Of a DNA stretch of 5,589 bases, positions 1 to 5,195 are shown piece after piece. This DNA comes from an uncultured Gammaproteobacteria bacterium. GTDB taxonomy: Bacteria > Pseudomonadota > Gammaproteobacteria > GCA-2729495. The stretch covers positions 1,876 to 7,464 of the forward strand of contig CAMYJV010000160.1 of the NCBI GenBank assembly GCA_947258805.1, given 5' to 3'. How positions within the stretch are numbered: position 1 is the stretch's first letter; each line of letters begins with the position of its first letter. A model generated the notes under the pieces. That model had not been told where the DNA came from, did not search any database, and saw only the letters and a program-made list of their open reading frames with translations. Position numbers and translations under genes: made by a program.

Positions 1-1141
1 AGAGGCGGGCAACCGCAAGCAGATCGACTACCGCAACGGCCATTTCTTCGAGAACGGTCTGGGCTACGCCATCAGCCGGTTGAACCCGTACATCCTTGCC
101 CCCGAGCGTTACGCCCACGGGCTGGAACGGCTGCGTCAGGTGGCTCACTTCGGCGGCCACACCACAATCGGCGACCTCGCCACCGGCATTTTCAACTTCG
201 ATTCCGAGTGGGAAGCCACCGAGCGGATTCTCGACACGGACGAAACCCCGTTCCGAATCGAGCTGGTGCCCCACGCCGCGCGCCTGCTGGAAGGCGGGCG
301 CAGCCACGCGGACGTGCTGGCGTTCATCCAGGACCTGCCGGCGCGCAACACTCACCGCCTGCGCTTCTCGGATCACGTGAAGCTGTTTGCCGACGGCGCC
401 TTCTTCTCTCAACTGGCGCAGCTGGGACCACCCGGCTACATCGACGGGCATCAGGGCGAGTGGATCATGGCCCCGCATCAGCTGGAAGAGGCAATGCGCA
501 CGTACTGGCACGCCGGCCTGAAGATTCACCTGCACGTGACCGGCGATCTCGGGTTGGAGCTGGGCCTGGAGCTGCTGGAAAAGATGCAGTGGGAACGCCC
601 CCGCTTCAATCACGGCTTCACCTTCGAGCACTTCGGTTTTTCCACCCCGGAACAGGTCGCCCGGGTAAAGGCCCTGGGCGCTCAGGTATCCGCCAACGTC
701 TACTACCTCTACGAGCTGTCCCACATCTACGCGCAGCAGGGCATCGGTCACGAGCGGGCGAGCCAGATGGCCCGGCTCAACAGCTGTTTTACCCATGGCA
801 TCAACACCACCCTGCATTCCGACTTCACCATGGCACCCGCCGAGCCGCTGAACAGCGCCTGGGTGGCCGTCAACCGAGTCAACTGCGAAGGCGAGGTGAT
901 GTGCGCCGAGGAGCGCATCACCCCGGCTCAGGCGCTGGCGGCCATCACCCTCAACGCCGCCGGCGTCCTGGGTAGAGCCGACGATCTCGGCAGCATCCGG
1001 GCGGGCAAGAAGGCGGACTTCACCGTGCTGGCGGAAGACCCGCTGACCATCGATCCGATGGGGCTGAAAGACATACCCATCATCGCCACCGTGTTCGAGG
1101 GCAAAGTCTTCCCCATCGATCCGGATCGAAGCAACGCATGA
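1..1141 (+). CDS. Amidohydrolase family 3 (YtcJ-like) metal-dependent hydrolase, 5' end outside window
   Basis: This is the C-terminal part of a TIM-barrel amidohydrolase that probably hydrolyses a C-N or related bond with a bound divalent metal; the substrate cannot be told. The frame is open from base 2. The TTG at 80 is an internal Leu codon and not the start, because the 26 codons before it are in frame and protein-like, so the gene begins upstream of the window with the usual HxH metal motif lost. Family marks counted from codon 80 are VKLFADG (K101), HLHVTGD (H150, H152, D156), EH (183-184), HSDF (D248) and the C-terminal GSIRAGKKADFTVL strand that closes the small beta-sandwich. No signal peptide can be judged. 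The stop TGA (1139-1141) overlaps the next ATG as ATGA, so the two genes are probably co-transcribed and translationally coupled. The family is well supported; the substrate is unknown. Confidence 0.88.
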   Translation, partial: EAGNRKQIDYRNGHFFENGLGYAISRLNPYILAPERYAHGLERLRQVAHFGGHTTIGDLATGIFNFDSEWEATERILDTDETPFRIELVPHAARLLEGGRSHADVLAFIQDLPARNTHRLRFSDHVKLFADGAFFSQLAQLGPPGYIDGHQGEWIMAPHQLEEAMRTYWHAGLKIHLHVTGDLGLELGLELLEKMQWERPRFNHGFTFEHFGFSTPEQVARVKALGAQVSANVYYLYELSHIYAQQGIGHERASQMARLNSCFTHGINTTLHSDFTMAPAEPLNSAWVAVNRVNCEGEVMCAEERITPAQALAAITLNAAGVLGRADDLGSIRAGKKADFTVLAEDPLTIDPMGLKDIPIIATVFEGKVFPIDPDRSNA

Positions 1142-2082
1142 GCACGCCGTTGATCGTGCTGGGTGGCTACCTGGGCGCGGGGAAAACCACCGTCCTGAAC
1201 CGCCTGCTGAACACCGCGGAACGCGCCCGAATCGGCGTGCTGGTGAACGATTTCGGCGCCATCAACATCGATGCGGATCTGATCCGCAACCGCAGCGGCA
1301 CCACGCTGCAGCTGGCCAACGGCTGCGTGTGCTGCAGCATCGCCGGCGACCTAGGGGTCGCGCTGGAAAGCTTGCGCGCGTTGCAGATGGAGCAGGTCAT
1401 CATCGAGGCCAGCGGCGTTGCGCAGCCGGCAAAGATTGCCGACTACGGCCACTCCGCGCCAGGCTATCGACTCGGCAGGGTGCTGACGGTGGTGGATGGG
1501 CAGGGATTGTCGAAGCTGCGGCGCGACCGCTACGTGGGCACCCTTGTCGAAACCCAGATGCAGCAGGCCGACCTGCTGCTGGTGACAAAGCTCGACCTGC
1601 TCGACGCGACCACCGGCGCAGCCGTTCTGGAATCGTTGCCGAGACCCGCGATCCGGGCCACGCCGGGTGAGGCGGTTGAGGAACTGCTGCTGGATCCCGG
1701 GGGCGGGTCTGCGTTCAAAAGCACTGCGGTCGCGAGACAGCCCGCGACGGCAACCCATCCGGCGTTCGACTCCCTCAGCGTCGACGAGCCCGAGGCTCTG
1801 CAGCGCGACGCCGTCGAGCGCCTGCTGAACGAGGTTTCTGACAGCGGCTTGCGGCTCAAGGGCTGGTTCACCGACGAGCGGGGGGATCGCTGGCTGGTAC
1901 AGATGGTGCGGGACCGTTGGCACCTGGAACCCGATACCCGGAAGAATCCTGGGTCAGGCTGCCGGCTGGTGATTATCGGAGTAGCGGGCAGCGTGGACCT
2001 CGAACAAGTGCGCGCCCGGCTTTTAGCCGGCCGGATGCTGAGCCGGCCGGCTAAAAGCCGGGCGATCCCTCTGTTCAAGTGA
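1138..2082 (+). CDS. CobW/COG0523 family G3E GTPase, putative metallochaperone
   Basis: This is a 314-residue P-loop GTPase of the G3E class (CobW, YjiA, ZNG1 relatives), cytosolic proteins that use GTP to deliver metal, often zinc or cobalt, to client enzymes. Visible motifs are Walker A GGYLGAGKT (9-17), the metal-binding CVCC (63-66) in the NGCVCCS context, IIEASG (88-93) and TKLD (150-153) in the place of the usual NKxD guanine-specificity motif. A CobW C-terminal domain runs from about 205 to 295, with LKGWF and a late beta-alpha unit. There is no His-rich metal tract. The ATG at 1138 overlaps the upstream amidohydrolase stop by 4 nt, and the Walker A lies at the expected distance from it. 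The amidohydrolase is therefore a reasonable client, but that is inference. Oddity: about the last 20 residues are encoded by a perfect inverted repeat and look like an added tail rather than family sequence. Confidence 0.92.
   Translation: MSTPLIVLGGYLGAGKTTVLNRLLNTAERARIGVLVNDFGAINIDADLIRNRSGTTLQLANGCVCCSIAGDLGVALESLRALQMEQVIIEASGVAQPAKIADYGHSAPGYRLGRVLTVVDGQGLSKLRRDRYVGTLVETQMQQADLLLVTKLDLLDATTGAAVLESLPRPAIRATPGEAVEELLLDPGGGSAFKSTAVARQPATATHPAFDSLSVDEPEALQRDAVERLLNEVSDSGLRLKGWFTDERGDRWLVQMVRDRWHLEPDTRKNPGSGCRLVIIGVAGSVDLEQVRARLLAGRMLSRPAKSRAIPLFK
2013..2064. repeat. Perfect 22-bp inverted repeat with 8-nt loop, REP-doublet-like, inside the 3' end of the GTPase gene
   Basis: The arms at 2013-2034 and 2043-2064 are exact reverse complements around the loop ATGCTGAG (2035-2042). 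Each arm also contains its own small hairpin, CCGGCT-3 nt-AGCCGG, so the element can fold as one long stem or as two short ones, as in REP/BIME elements. It encodes about residues 292-309 of the GTPase, only 15 bases before the stop codon. No T-tract follows on either strand, so it is not a canonical intrinsic terminator. It lies just before the convergent junction and could block readthrough or protect the 3' ends of both mRNAs. Insertion of a mobile repeat into the gene end is plausible but needs genome copies to prove. Confidence 0.8.
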
Positions 2083-2133
2083 GTTCTCACGGGGGGCGGC
2101 GCGAACGTCCGCGCTGACCCTCAGTCCCAGTCT

Positions 2134-2658
2134 TCACTCATTGTCGGTAAGCGCGCGAACCACCTCATCGACGACAGCGTCGGCCTTCTGCCGCATCTCA
2201 TCGTCAGTGGCGTCCTGAATGGGATGGGCCACGAATACCCTTCGCGCACCGTCCATGCCAAGCGCCTTGGCCTGAGTTTCCGCCGCGTCCTCGAACTCGA
2301 TGGAAGCGATGGATACCGCCGGCTTGCCCTGAATCTCGAACCATACCGTGTCATGCAAACTGCACGTGGTACAGGATCCTCAGTCAGCAAGGCCTTCGAT
2401 GATGAAATCGTTTTCCTGGCGGATCTGCTGGCGCAGTTCGTCAGGTGCCGGCTTGGTGAAGGTGGGCTTGGCGTAGCGATTCACCGTTATCCCGGGCAGC
2501 CGGTCTTTCAGCAGCGCCTCCAGCCTATCCAGCAGCACGTTGCCTCGCGGTTTGGATATGTCCAACAGCGCGACGGTACCGGTTACCTGGCCGCTGCGGG
2601 GCGAGATCTGCCGCGCGACGGGAACCCGCTCGTCTGTCGGATCCATAATGGTCGTCAT
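2134..2658 (-). CDS. UGSC-family selenoprotein, read through an in-frame UGA as selenocysteine
   Basis: This is a 174-residue protein if the UGA at 2382-2380 is decoded as Sec93. Without recoding it would stop at 92 residues, just before its conserved centre. The frame continues without a break as U93-G-S-C96-T-T-C99 followed by HDTVWFE, which is the signature of the UGSC family; both halves are typical of one protein (KPTFTKPAPDEL at 64-75 before, HPIQDATDDEM at 145-155 after). The UxxC arrangement resembles the redox CxxC of thioredoxins, so a thiol/selenol oxidoreductase role is likely; the substrate is not known to me. No signal peptide or membrane segment is seen. The ATG at 2658 has the SD GAGGAGG seven bases upstream and shares one base with the stop of the upstream thioredoxin-fusion gene (TGATG). 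A SECIS-like hairpin directly follows the UGA. The alternatives, a nonsense pseudogene or two short genes, fit poorly. Confidence 0.93.
2343..2372 (-). promoter_or_regulatory. Bacterial SECIS element for Sec93 of the UGSC protein
   Basis: On the minus-strand mRNA the UGA (2382-2380) is followed after 13 nt by an apical stem CGUGC/GCAUG (2366-2362 with 2356-2352, one G-U pair) and the loop AGUUU (2361-2357). A lower stem GUACC/GGUAU (2372-2368 with 2347-2343) closes an asymmetric internal loop. The G in the second loop position is 20 nt after the UGA. This agrees with the bacterial SECIS rules as I know them: a short loop, a G among its first two bases, and that G about 16 to 37 nt from the UGA. 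It would bind SelB and direct Sec-tRNA insertion. It lies wholly within the coding sequence. Confidence 0.8.
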
Positions 2659-4241
2659 CAGGATGCCTCCTCTATTTTCAACGAGACCGGCTGCGAGCCG
2701 ATCTCCCCTGTCGCCCAGCCGTGGAAGGCGCCGGAAAACTTTCCGGCATCCGACCCGGCCACCACGATCTGAATGTCTTCGTCCGTTCTGAATTTCGGCA
2801 ACCGCCGGTCCAGCTGCTCGGTGGTCATCTTGTCTGCCACCGCCTTCTTGAAGCCCACCGCCGATACCTCGCTCTCAACCAGATCCCGGATGGGCCGCGC
2901 GGTCACTTCCTGAATCCGCTGCCGCAGATCCTGCTTGGTATAACCGTCCCGGGTCAGGGTATCGATGTGCTCCGGGCAAACGACCATCAGCACGTTGGTG
3001 GCGTAGTGCGATCGCGGGTTGAACGCGGCTTCCAGGCACAGGCCCAGGCTGCCGGCCAGCTGGGCCGCGCTGCGTGAATCCTGGTCCACCATCTGCACCG
3101 GGCCGCTGGTCATCGCGTACACAGTTACCACGGAGTCTTCGGGCTCGAAGCCACGCTCAACGTGCAGCGGCGTCCACGGGTTGCGCTCCTCCCACTCCGC
3201 AAAACACATGGTGAACTTCATGGGGTTGCCCAGGGTCGAGCGCTCGGTACCGCCGGGTTTGGCGCCGCCGATGTTGCGCACCGCGAGGCGCACCGCGCGC
3301 CCGATGGTGGCGTTGGCCCGACTCCCCTGCCCCAGGGCGCCAAGCTTCATGTTCATTCCCAACCGCTCGCGGATGGGGCCGTTGACCACCATCACCGGGC
3401 TCGCGCCCATGGTGGTGGCCATCACGCCGTGGATGTTGAACGCGTCCGTGCAGATGGCTTCGATGGCGGTGAGAATCACCGGCAGATACTCGGGCTTGCA
3501 GCCCGCCATCACCGCATTGATGGCCACCTTCTCTACCGTCGCCTCGCCCATGTTGGGCGGAATCGCGGCCAACACTTCCTGAGGATCCCGCCGGGTTCCG
3601 GACAGCATGCGCATCACCCGTTCCGGAGACGGCGGCACCACCGGCAGGCCATCGGTAAAGCCCTGATCGAACATGAACTCGAACTCGTCGTCCTGAGTCG
3701 CAATCTCGATTCGACGCGCGCGCAGGGGGCTGTTCTCCGCCTCTGCCTGCAGCCGCTCGCTGATCAACGGATCGACGGACAGCGAGCCGCAACCGGGACG
3801 CCACGCGGGCAGCGCATCCCAGGCCAGGCTCGGCGCATCCAGATCGAGCTGCTCCGCCAGTTGCTGCGCCAGCGCCTGCCATTCGTCGCGCACAAAGCCC
3901 ACCAGGGTCTGGGTGAGGCTGCCGGCAGCGTCGGTGAGAAACAGCGTCGGCACAGTGTCGATGTCAAACGCGAACGACACCTTCAGGCGCGAATCGTCCA
4001 GCACCGGAAAACTCATCGCGTGATTCTCCTGCAGCAGGCGATTGCCTTCCAGCGTCTGGCCTGCAACAAAGAAATCCACGACGCCGCCGAAGGACTGATA
4101 CAGCGCCTCGAGCACCGGCATCACCTCGTTGCAGGTGGGGCAATCCTCCTTGACGAAGCAGATGATGCTGCGCCGGCTGCCGGTGAAGCTGTGGTCTTCG
4201 CCCGCATCGTCCGTGAGCAGAAATTCTGGTAATGCGGTCAA
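2658..4241 (-). CDS. Thioredoxin domain fused to a large conserved domain of unknown function; partner of the UGSC selenoprotein
   Basis: This is a 527-residue protein. Residues 1 to about 132 form a thioredoxin fold, with C34-P-T-C37 at the start of the first helix and the cis-proline motif TVPT (P98); it probably carries out thiol-disulfide exchange. Residues from about 150 to 527 form a conserved-looking domain that I cannot name, with TDGLPVVPP (196-204), MAGCKPEYLPV (245-255), MATTMGASPVMVVNGP (274-289), RANATIGRA (308-316), PWTPLHVERGF (355-365) and a C-terminal VVAGSDAGK. No signal peptide is seen, so it is probably cytosolic. The start is TTG (4241-4239): the SD GGGGGAGGA lies five bases upstream, an in-frame TAG lies seven codons upstream, and the thioredoxin strand begins at once, so no ATG start fits. 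Its stop overlaps the UGSC start by one base, implying co-translation and probably a shared reaction or complex. Confidence 0.87.
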   Translation of the reverse strand: MTALPEFLLTDDAGEDHSFTGSRRSIICFVKEDCPTCNEVMPVLEALYQSFGGVVDFFVAGQTLEGNRLLQENHAMSFPVLDDSRLKVSFAFDIDTVPTLFLTDAAGSLTQTLVGFVRDEWQALAQQLAEQLDLDAPSLAWDALPAWRPGCGSLSVDPLISERLQAEAENSPLRARRIEIATQDDEFEFMFDQGFTDGLPVVPPSPERVMRMLSGTRRDPQEVLAAIPPNMGEATVEKVAINAVMAGCKPEYLPVILTAIEAICTDAFNIHGVMATTMGASPVMVVNGPIRERLGMNMKLGALGQGSRANATIGRAVRLAVRNIGGAKPGGTERSTLGNPMKFTMCFAEWEERNPWTPLHVERGFEPEDSVVTVYAMTSGPVQMVDQDSRSAAQLAGSLGLCLEAAFNPRSHYATNVLMVVCPEHIDTLTRDGYTKQDLRQRIQEVTARPIRDLVESEVSAVGFKKAVADKMTTEQLDRRLPKFRTDEDIQIVVAGSDAGKFSGAFHGWATGEIGSQPVSLKIEEAS

Positions 4242-4254
4242 CTCTTCCTCCCCC
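4239..4254 (-). promoter_or_regulatory. Strong Shine-Dalgarno that fixes a TTG start
   Basis: The purine run GGGGGAGGA (4254-4246 on the minus strand) contains GGAGG at 4251-4247, five bases before TTG at 4241-4239. An in-frame TAG seven codons upstream leaves this TTG as the best start of the 527-residue gene. The next internal ATG would cut into the thioredoxin domain. Confidence 0.75.
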
Positions 4255-4290
4255 AGTTTCTAGGCGCAACTTAGCGCATCGGAACAGGCG

Positions 4291-4330
4291 CCGCCAGCTC
4301 AAAGAATAAGCCGCCAGCTCAAAGAATGAG
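4291..4330. repeat. Two tandem 20-bp direct repeats between minus-strand genes
   Basis: The unit CCGCCAGCTCAAAGAATAAG occurs at 4291-4310 and again at 4311-4330 with one change (A to G at 4328). A weak, degenerate third copy may follow to 4350. The pair fills much of the 105-bp gap between the double-YjbR gene and the thioredoxin-fusion gene. It could be a slippage duplication or a paired protein-binding site; nothing here decides between them. Confidence 0.8.
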
Positions 4331-4335
4331 CCGGC
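4313..4335 (-). terminator. Candidate hairpin after the double-YjbR gene, weak terminator
   Basis: In the minus-strand RNA, GCCGGCUCA (4335-4327) pairs with UGAGCUGGC (4321-4313) over nine pairs, one of them G-U, around the loop UUCUU. The sequence after it is only moderately U-rich (GGCUUAUUCUUUG). It begins 12 nt after the stop codon of the YjbR gene. The pairing is better on the minus-strand RNA than on the plus-strand RNA, where an A-C mismatch occurs. It may be an attenuating terminator or part of the next gene's leader. Confidence 0.4.
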
Positions 4336-4346
4336 AGCCCGACAGC

Positions 4347-5117
4347 TCAGCCGCCATCCAGCGCTTTCAGCATGCGCTTCAGGGCGAAGTGGCGATAGCT
4401 GTCGAGAATCAGCGCTTCGGCTTCCTCCTGGATCACGCCGTCCTCCGCATCCAGCGATATCCAGCCGTTGCTGCCGGTGTACGCCGGCAACCGATAGCGG
4501 GAATCAAAAGTCAGCGTCCCCTGCCGCTCCGCGCCCACCCAGCAGTGCAGCTCCAGCCGCCCCTGATGGCGGTGCAACACGCAGAAGGTCTTCTTGCCCG
4601 CCTTCCAGCAGGGCGAGCCAAACTGTCGGCCTTCGCTGGCCTCGGGCAGAGACAGGCAGTACGACCGCACCGCAGCCACGGTTTCGCGAAGGTGCGCGGC
4701 CGACAGCGGGTCGAGGACCTCGGGGTCCACCGCTTCCGTTGGCGCCGCGATGCTGGGCGTCGGGCCGAGCGCTTCGGCCAGCTTGGCAGGCGCTGCGTTT
4801 GCATAGGCTTCTCTCACCAGCGAGGCGATGCGCCCCCAGTCGAGGCCACGATCCAGATGCACGCCGAGCCAGCCTCGCGGCCCCACATAGGGCGGCACAA
4901 AGAAATGCTCCGGATCCGTATCGACGTAGAGCTCCTGGGCGCCCGGCGGCGCGTTGAGCCAGAGGGCAATGCGCCCGTCACCGTGGTGATTGACCGCGTG
5001 GGTAGCGAAGACCTTCTTTTTGACCCGGAAGTCCTGCATGCCGTGGGCAGTTTTCTCCTCGGTTTCCGGAAGCCACAGACAGGCTTCGCGCACCGCGTCT
5101 TCTATGGTTCGTCCCAT
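4347..5117 (-). CDS. Tandem-duplicated YjbR/MmcQ-like (DUF419) DNA-binding-fold protein
   Basis: This is a 256-residue protein built from two copies of the YjbR/MmcQ (CyaY-like) fold at about 5-117 and 139-253, joined by a Pro/Ala-rich linker. Matching landmarks are CLWLPETEE (13-21) with CLSLPEASE (154-162), KKVFAT with KKTFCV, and YVGPRGWLGV (77-86) with YTGSNGWISL (213-222). Family members are usually near 120 residues, so this one is about twice the normal length. The biochemical role of the family is poorly known; a DNA-binding fold has been proposed, and the function here is unknown. I chose the ATG at 5117 over the in-frame ATG at 5174 because AAAGGAG lies just upstream and the first domain begins with MGRTIEDAV; the upstream ATG has no SD and would run into the divergent promoter region. 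The next minus-strand gene is 105 bp away, so a common operon is possible but not certain. Confidence 0.85.
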   Translation of the reverse strand: MGRTIEDAVREACLWLPETEEKTAHGMQDFRVKKKVFATHAVNHHGDGRIALWLNAPPGAQELYVDTDPEHFFVPPYVGPRGWLGVHLDRGLDWGRIASLVREAYANAAPAKLAEALGPTPSIAAPTEAVDPEVLDPLSAAHLRETVAAVRSYCLSLPEASEGRQFGSPCWKAGKKTFCVLHRHQGRLELHCWVGAERQGTLTFDSRYRLPAYTGSNGWISLDAEDGVIQEEAEALILDSYRHFALKRMLKALDGG

Positions 5118-5136
5118 GGCACTCTCCTTTACCTCG

Positions 5137-5166
5137 AGTTTACGCGCCGAAAACATTTGGTGTAAC
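5137..5166. promoter_or_regulatory. Candidate overlapping divergent sigma70-type promoters
   Basis: The gap 5118-5195 separates divergent genes. Plus strand: TTTACG (5139-5144), a 16-bp spacer, TGTAAC (5161-5166), pointing to the selenoprotein gene at 5196. Minus strand: GTTACA (5166-5161), an 18-bp spacer, TAAACT (5142-5137), pointing to the YjbR gene. Each box matches the consensus at about four of six positions, so the same bases could serve both promoters. This is weak evidence from base matching only. Confidence 0.35.
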
Positions 5167-5195
5167 TTAACCATTCATTTTCACGGAGCCCAGCC

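Noticed and set aside
80..82. TTG at 80 as the amidohydrolase start
   Set aside because: The frame is open and protein-like back to the window edge, no SD precedes the TTG, and the family's N-terminal metal motif would be missing.
2083..2133. Small hairpin GCGCG/CGCGC at 2099-2114 as a terminator of the convergent genes
   Set aside because: The stem is only five pairs and no T-tract follows on either strand; the spacer otherwise holds nothing I can support.
2134..2358. A stand-alone 74-residue gene starting at a TTG after the UGA
   Set aside because: The TTG is an internal Leu codon inside the SECIS loop region and has no convincing SD; this is the second half of the selenoprotein.
2380..2382. 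The TGA as a nonsense mutation or sequencing error
   Set aside because: The motif position, the SECIS-like hairpin and a second independent case in the same window make Sec decoding the better explanation.
2380..2658. A stand-alone 92-residue gene ending at the TGA
   Set aside because: It stops just before the conserved UGSC motif, and the downstream frame is in phase and family-like; it is the first half of the selenoprotein.
2224..2772. Plus-strand 182-residue open frame over the UGSC gene
   Set aside because: It is antisense to a well-supported gene, its composition looks like a shadow frame, and no domain is recognised.
3162..4232. Plus-strand 356-residue open frame
   Set aside because: It is rich in His, Arg, Gln and Ala as expected of an antisense shadow of GC-rich coding DNA, and overlaps the thioredoxin-fusion gene.
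4326..5165. Plus-strand 279-residue open frame
   Set aside because: It is the antisense shadow of the double-YjbR gene, without recognisable domains.
5172..5174. ATG at 5174 as the start of the YjbR gene
   Set aside because: No SD lies upstream, whereas the ATG at 5117 has a good SD and begins with the family-like N-terminus.
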